From positions 22,059 to 86,058 of the forward strand of contig JBCFAO010000013.1 of NCBI GenBank assembly GCA_038562165.1: 64,000 nucleotides of DNA, written 5' to 3'. The translations under genes and the position numbers were made by a program. The DNA is from WRMS01 sp038562165. GTDB taxonomy: Bacteria > Bacillota > Peptococcia > DRI-13 > UBA5745. How positions within the stretch are numbered: position 1 is the stretch's first letter; the number at the start of each line of letters is the position of its first letter. Positions 60,464-64,000 of this stretch are shown here, one piece after another. The notes under the pieces were generated by a model. That model did no database searches, had not been told where the DNA came from, and was given only the letters and a program-made list of their open reading frames with translations.

Positions 60464-61705
60464 TTAACACCCTTCTTTCTGTCGATTTAAATTCAGACCT
60501 TGGTTTTCATCTACCCGGAGGTTTATCCAGCGGTTAAAAAACGAGCCGGTGAGGCGGGCTGTCTGCTCCGCAGCCAGCTTGCTGGAAACCGCATATTGGG
60601 CATTGGGCCAAAATTCTTTATTATTATTCTGCAATAATACTTTTAAAAAAGGATCGGCAATAATCAAGCGGTAATTGTCCCGGTTAAGCTCTTGACCAAT
60701 CAACTGCTCGCTTTTTAAATCCTTATCCTGAGGTAGGGCCAGACCGGGCTCCAGGCCAAAAAGGCAACCCACGGCCACAGAGCTTTCCCCATAATCCCGT
60801 TGTAAAGCCAGGCGAATGGCATTAGCTTGAACCTGCTCCCCTACAATGAGGATTTCCGGCGCAGCGGCCAAGGGGTCAGTACCACTGGCGGCACCGGCTT
60901 CACAGGATGAAAGATTCAGTATCCGGGATTGCCGGCTTTGGCGAACCTCCTCTAAGGCAGCGAAGTATTCTTCCGAGGCCTTTTCCCCGTAGGGCAGCCC
61001 GCAAAGGTAAGGAATGCCGTAACGCTTTTCCATCTCGGCAGCCACCAAAAGGCCGGTACGGGATACCGCCAAATTAACTTCGGCGGCGGCAGACTGCCGT
61101 AAAGCTGCCAGATTATAATCCATAGCCAGGCAAGCCGTCAGGAAAAGGCCCCGGTCTTGCAGCAGCTTTTTGAGGTCCCGGAGATTCTCACCTTTGCCAA
61201 AATCCATGGGGGTTGCCCCCAGAATATTTACACTGCCGGCCTCTGTGGCTAAAGGCTTTGTAAACCGTTTTAAAAGGGCCATAATTGTGGCGGCGGCCCC
61301 TTTGTCGTAGTAGGCCGTCCCCGTGGTGTCAAAGCCGAAGCTGGGTATGCCGGTACGTTCCTCCAGCTCCGCCGCCACCCCGGTCAGATCACTGCCGATA
61401 ACCATCGGCACCGGGCTGCCCACCAGGGCCATCAAATCAGGCTGAATATCCCGGGCGGCATCGATCATCTTCTGAATCAGCTTCTCATCGTCCCCCAAAA
61501 CCGCATCGATCTCCCGCAGGCCGGAGCAGTAAACCGGAGATTTTGAGCCATACCAGCGGGGCTCGTCGTAGCCGGTATAATTGCCGGTGCAGCCGGAGGC
61601 GTCGTGCATAGCCGTCACCGTTTTCAAATCGAACAACACCGCAGAGACACCGGAATAATCCGGAGAAAAAGGCGGCAAAAAAAGGGATAAAACCGCCATA
61701 GTCAC
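60464..61705 (-). CDS. Nitrogenase component 1-like subunit (second)
   Basis: A 413-residue protein of the NifDK/BchNB/CfbD superfamily. Conserved parts: MHDASGCTGNYTGYDEPRWY, VYCSGLREIDAVLGDDEKLIQ (as VFGGEKKL in nitrogenase), LMALVGSPVPMVIGSDL and GIPSFGFDTTGTAYYDKGAA. Cys39 and Cys60 could ligate a cluster; the third P-cluster Cys (STC-type) is replaced by SPVP. Glu/Asp near the GSDL loop is kept. Start GTG 61705 overlaps the previous stop; ATG 61699 is an alternative. Probably pairs with the preceding subunit. Substrate unknown. Confidence 0.88.
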   Translation of the reverse strand: MTMAVLSLFLPPFSPDYSGVSAVLFDLKTVTAMHDASGCTGNYTGYDEPRWYGSKSPVYCSGLREIDAVLGDDEKLIQKMIDAARDIQPDLMALVGSPVPMVIGSDLTGVAAELEERTGIPSFGFDTTGTAYYDKGAAATIMALLKRFTKPLATEAGSVNILGATPMDFGKGENLRDLKKLLQDRGLFLTACLAMDYNLAALRQSAAAEVNLAVSRTGLLVAAEMEKRYGIPYLCGLPYGEKASEEYFAALEEVRQSRQSRILNLSSCEAGAASGTDPLAAAPEILIVGEQVQANAIRLALQRDYGESSVAVGCLFGLEPGLALPQDKDLKSEQLIGQELNRDNYRLIIADPFLKVLLQNNNKEFWPNAQYAVSSKLAAEQTARLTGSFFNRWINLRVDENQGLNLNRQKEGC

Positions 61706-62958
61706 ACCACCAATCCGTATTCGTTGATCAGCCCTTCCAGATCCACGGGGGCTTTGGCCGCTTCCTCAATCAGCTCCATAAGCTTTTTCACAGCATAATA
61801 GCCGAACATTCCCTGATCGTTGAACAAATCCACCACATAGCGGGAGCCCGCCAGATAAGCGCCGTCCACCCCGATGGCAATGCTGCCCGGCAACCGCCGC
61901 TCAAAAAGCACCGCTTTGTGATGCTGGGGCTGAAAGACTTCTATCTCCGGATGCTTCACCTTCAGCCACTCCATGTCGCTGCGGTCTATAGCGGCGCATT
62001 CCTGAGCCTCAATGCGGCGAACCGAAAAACCGTATTCGGTCAAGGCCCGGGCCAGGCCAAAGGGCCTGACAGCAGCGGAGCCGTCAACGATGATAGGCGC
62101 AGCGCCTACCAAAGCCCGCACCCGCGCTACCCATTGCAAAGCTTCCTCCTTCTGTCTTGAAAAATCAAAGGTAAGGGGCTGGCCCGGCAAAAGAAATTCC
62201 TGGAGCCGGCGGTAGCTTTCCTCAATTTCCTCCAGCCGGTAGCTTACCGGCAGAAAAAGAAAGGGCAAGCCGTGTTTTTCCTGCATTTGCCGGGCGGCAT
62301 ACCTGCCGGCGGGAGCCAGCACCAGGTTGGCCCGGCTGCGGGCCATCTCCTGGTAAGCATCGTAGGTTTCGTATTGGGAAATATGGCGGAGCCCATCGCA
62401 GCCTGCGGCCTCCAGAAAATCATGAAGCTCACTTTCCGGTGAAAGGGCCACCAGATTGCCGAGGCTATTGACGCCCTGGTCCCGGTTTTCGGCGGGTTCC
62501 AGCAAACTATAGAGATTGTTTTGAATGGAAATGGGCGGCGGCGTAAGAGAGCCCAGGGAGATGGGATTCATGTGGCAGACCCGAAAGGCCACATCGGGAT
62601 GCTTTGCCCCCAGTACCGCCAGCAAGGCTTCATGATCGGTGCCGATCAAATCATCGAGGCAGCTAACAAAGATAAAGAACACCCGGGGCCGTTTAGGCAG
62701 GGCGGCAAAGACCTCTTCCACCGCCTCAGGAATCAAATCATCATAGCCGTTGATAATATCGCTTTGACTGATATACAGGTAGAAAAGCCGGTTTTTAAAA
62801 CCCTGGCGCATAGCGCCGATGGCGCCGTGCCTGCCGCAGGCAAAGGGACAAACGAAAAGCTGTACGCTTTCCGGAGCCAGCATACCAATTCGTACCACGC
62901 CCCAATCACCGTGGGCCGGCGAAGAATAGTGCAGGGTATTTTCAAAGCAGCAGCTCAC
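61702..62958 (-). CDS. Nitrogenase component 1-like subunit (first)
   Basis: A 418-residue protein of the same superfamily, started by GTG 62958 with GGAGGTGGG before it. Cys37 and Cys41 lie in QLFVCPFACGRHGAIG (cf. the GPxGC loop), and Cys100 in IFVSCLDDLIGTDHEALL, the equivalent of the nitrogenase STCxxELIGDD loop. Cys3 and Cys4 at the extreme N-terminus are additional. MNPISLGSLTPPP and the later QCHGLPF-like KHGLPFLFLPV follow the family pattern. The set of three Cys suggests it provides most ligands of a [4Fe-4S] or P-like cluster at the subunit interface. Overlaps nifH-like stop by 4 bp. Confidence 0.86.
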   Translation of the reverse strand: MSCCFENTLHYSSPAHGDWGVVRIGMLAPESVQLFVCPFACGRHGAIGAMRQGFKNRLFYLYISQSDIINGYDDLIPEAVEEVFAALPKRPRVFFIFVSCLDDLIGTDHEALLAVLGAKHPDVAFRVCHMNPISLGSLTPPPISIQNNLYSLLEPAENRDQGVNSLGNLVALSPESELHDFLEAAGCDGLRHISQYETYDAYQEMARSRANLVLAPAGRYAARQMQEKHGLPFLFLPVSYRLEEIEESYRRLQEFLLPGQPLTFDFSRQKEEALQWVARVRALVGAAPIIVDGSAAVRPFGLARALTEYGFSVRRIEAQECAAIDRSDMEWLKVKHPEIEVFQPQHHKAVLFERRLPGSIAIGVDGAYLAGSRYVVDLFNDQGMFGYYAVKKLMELIEEAAKAPVDLEGLINEYGLVV

Positions 62959-63710
62959 AGTCCCACCTCCTCCAGCACTTTGTCGGCAAGGCAGTTGTAT
63001 TCCCAGGCCATTTCGCTGCCGGGAAAAGCCTCCACCACTGTCATGCCCTGATTTTCCGCCTGCTGCACCAGCTTGTGGCGGGGAATAATTTTGATAACCT
63101 GGGTGCCGCTTTCCCGGGCCACCTGCTGAACCAAGGCGTCCTCATTTTCCACATTTCTCGAATTTTGAATAAGGCCGGAATATTTGGCATAGCCCCGCTT
63201 GCCGAAATTTTCAATGGCATGGGCAATATTGGTGGCGGCATAAAGGGCCATCATTTCCCCTGAGGTAACGATAAATACATTGTCGGCATAGCCTCCTCGA
63301 ATAGGCATGGCAAAACCGCCGCAAACCACATCTCCCAGCACATCGTAAAACACGATATCCGGTTGGTAACGTTCATAGGCCTCCAACTCCTCCAGCTTTT
63401 GAAATGCCGTAATAATGCCCCGGCCGGCACAGCCGATACCAGGGGTAGGACCGCCGGCCTCCACACAAACCACACCGCCAAAGCCTTCAAAGGCAATATG
63501 ATCCAGATTCACCTGATTGTCCCGCTGCCGGATCTGGTCCAACACGGTGGGAATTATCCGTCCCTGCATTAGATTTTTTGTGGAGTCAGCCTTGGGATCG
63601 CAGCCGATCTGCATCACCTTCAGCCCCCGGGCCGCCAAAGCCGCCGACAAATTGGAGGTGGTGGTGGATTTGCCAATACCGCCTTTCCCATAAATTGCAA
63701 TCTTTTTCAC
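62955..63710 (-). CDS. NifH-like [4Fe-4S] reductase ATPase
   Basis: A 251-residue protein. AAGAGGAG directs the start to GTG 63710; the longer frame to 63770 runs through an operator. P-loop KKIAIYGKGGIGKSTTTSNL, switch motif VMQIGCDPKADST, and both cluster ligands: Cys94 in PGIGCAGRGII and Cys130 in DVLGDVVCGGFAMPIR. These match NifH Cys97 and Cys132, and NifH Arg100 is also kept (CAGRG). The C-terminal part has VIKIIPRHKLVQQAENQGMTVVE. It should be a homodimeric ATP-driven electron donor to the two component-1 subunits. First gene of the operon. Confidence 0.95.
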   Translation of the reverse strand: MKKIAIYGKGGIGKSTTTSNLSAALAARGLKVMQIGCDPKADSTKNLMQGRIIPTVLDQIRQRDNQVNLDHIAFEGFGGVVCVEAGGPTPGIGCAGRGIITAFQKLEELEAYERYQPDIVFYDVLGDVVCGGFAMPIRGGYADNVFIVTSGEMMALYAATNIAHAIENFGKRGYAKYSGLIQNSRNVENEDALVQQVARESGTQVIKIIPRHKLVQQAENQGMTVVEAFPGSEMAWEYNCLADKVLEEVGL

Positions 63711-63726
63711 TGTGTAGCTCCTCTTT

Positions 63727-63779
63727 TGGTTAGTCATAGCTAACCATGCAGCATAAATATTAGTTAGCAATTGCTAACT
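63727..63779 (-). promoter_or_regulatory. Two palindromic operators before the nitrogenase-like operon
   Basis: AGTTAGCAATTGCTAACT (63762-63779) is a perfect 18-bp palindrome covering the likely transcription start. TGGTTAG-TCATAG-CTAACCA (63727-63746) is a second one in the leader. Both share GTTAG...CTAAC half-sites, reminiscent of DtxR/IdeR boxes. Repressor identity is inferred. Confidence 0.7.
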
Positions 63780-63786
63780 TTGGCTC

Positions 63787-63815
63787 ATTTTATCACTCTG
63801 TTCTTTGCTTGTCAA
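63787..63815 (-). promoter_or_regulatory. Sigma-A promoter of the nitrogenase-like operon
   Basis: TTGACA (63815-63810) and TAAAAT (63792-63787) are 17 bp apart on the minus strand. Transcription would start near 63780, at the edge of the perfect palindrome. Confidence 0.8.
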
Positions 63816-63880
63816 TCAGGAAAAAGGGCAGGCTTGTTTCCGTTTACTGAGGCTAACTGCTCAAAATTGAAGTTGTGGGG
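63816..63880 (+). repeat. Partial copy C of the intergenic repeat element
   Basis: GGCTAACTGCTCAAAATTGA at about 63850-63870 matches the interval-plus-unit sequence of element A (GGCTAACTGTGCAAAATTG). About 40 bp earlier, AGGAAAAAGGGCAGGCTTGT aligns as a more diverged unit. A weak inverted unit may lie near 63956. It touches the -35 of the nitrogenase-like operon. Confidence 0.6.
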
Positions 63881-64000
63881 GAGGGCACTGAAAAAGCACC
63901 ACTTTTATGAGACAAAAGGTTTACTTCTCCTCAATTCGCCGAAAGAGGAAGAACCATTTGGTGAAAGTTGAAGAAGAAAAAGCGCTCAGTGCGCTGCTGC
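63881..64000. other. Right end of window, no gene assignable
   Basis: An ATG at 63907 opens a plus-strand frame to the window edge (31 codons, basic then acidic), but no ribosome binding site is present. Too short to call. Confidence 0.3.

Noticed and set aside
57486..63710. Genuine nitrogen-fixation (nif) operon
   Set aside because: The component-1 subunits are about 415 residues, lack one P-cluster Cys, and there are no nifE, nifN, nifB or regulatory nif genes; an ABC chelate importer follows instead.

Overview
The window looks like a chromosome segment of an anaerobic, spore-former-type Bacillota. The exact lineage is inference; Negativicutes/Sporomusaceae or Peptococcaceae-like would fit. 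The evidence is strong AGGAGG ribosome binding sites, a T-box leader, an accessory SecA, the Hcp/FrdX/HcpR nitrosative-stress module, bacteriohemerythrin, oxygen-sensitive Mo hydroxylases and a NifH-like iron-sulfur ATPase. GC content is moderate.

Layout. 1-0.9 kb: 5' part of a phage tail-fibre-like glycine-rich gene, then about 740 bp without a convincing gene. 1.6-9.4 kb: exported protein, CoA-disulfide/persulfide reductase with rhodanese, lipoprotein serpin, ECF S-component, DUF3892 protein and a YyaL-type protein. 9.5-15.1 kb: potassium module (KtrA, KtrB, two degenerate RCK proteins) next to a KdpDE-like two-component system, with paired 11-bp direct repeats between them. 15.1-21.3 kb: membrane diguanylate cyclase, YqfO-like protein and a three-subunit xanthine-dehydrogenase-family enzyme. 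21.6-26.0 kb: patchy accessory stretch with a small HTH ORF, an orphan LpdD-like protein, a decayed tRNA-Pro-like sequence, an extradiol dioxygenase, a methyltransferase, a YdeI pseudogene and an AraC/GyrI-like regulator. 26.2-33.5 kb: YkvI-like carrier, glycosyltransferase plus nucleotidyltransferase, class II aldolase and a fused FeS-Mo hydroxylase. 33.8-43.1 kb: chemoreceptor, PstS-like lipoprotein, ferritin, HcpR/FrdX/Hcp, HD-GYP regulator, Hpt and hemerythrin. 43.2-49.9 kb: Mn/Zn ABC transporter with a DtxR-family regulator, a TrpB2 gene behind a Trp T-box, and a second DtxR-family regulator. 50.0-57.4 kb: membrane-anchored flavoprotein, 7TM-PAS-GGDEF protein, MerR regulator, and SecA2 with a small membrane protein.

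The best candidate for an undescribed system is the six-gene minus-strand operon at 57.5-63.7 kb. It holds a NifH-like ATPase, two nitrogenase-component-1-like subunits, and a complete FecB/FecCD/FecE (BtuFCD-type) importer, packed with 4-bp overlaps or near-zero gaps. It has a good sigma-A promoter whose start region carries a perfect 18-bp palindrome, followed by a second palindrome. This suggests repressor control, perhaps by a metal-dependent DtxR-type protein, and an imported metal chelate or cofactor as substrate or cofactor of a reductase. No nif assembly genes are present, so nitrogen fixation is unlikely.

A second unexplained signal is an intergenic repeat family. Units of about 23 bp recur every 40-41 bp in one orientation and then, after a 98-99 bp centre, every 40-41 bp in the opposite orientation. 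Two such mirror-symmetric elements lie between convergent genes, and a third, partial one abuts the promoter of the nitrogenase-like operon. A third trend is Ala/Gly/Ser/Thr-rich low-complexity insertions in at least seven otherwise conserved proteins. All calls come from reading the sequence; no database search was possible.
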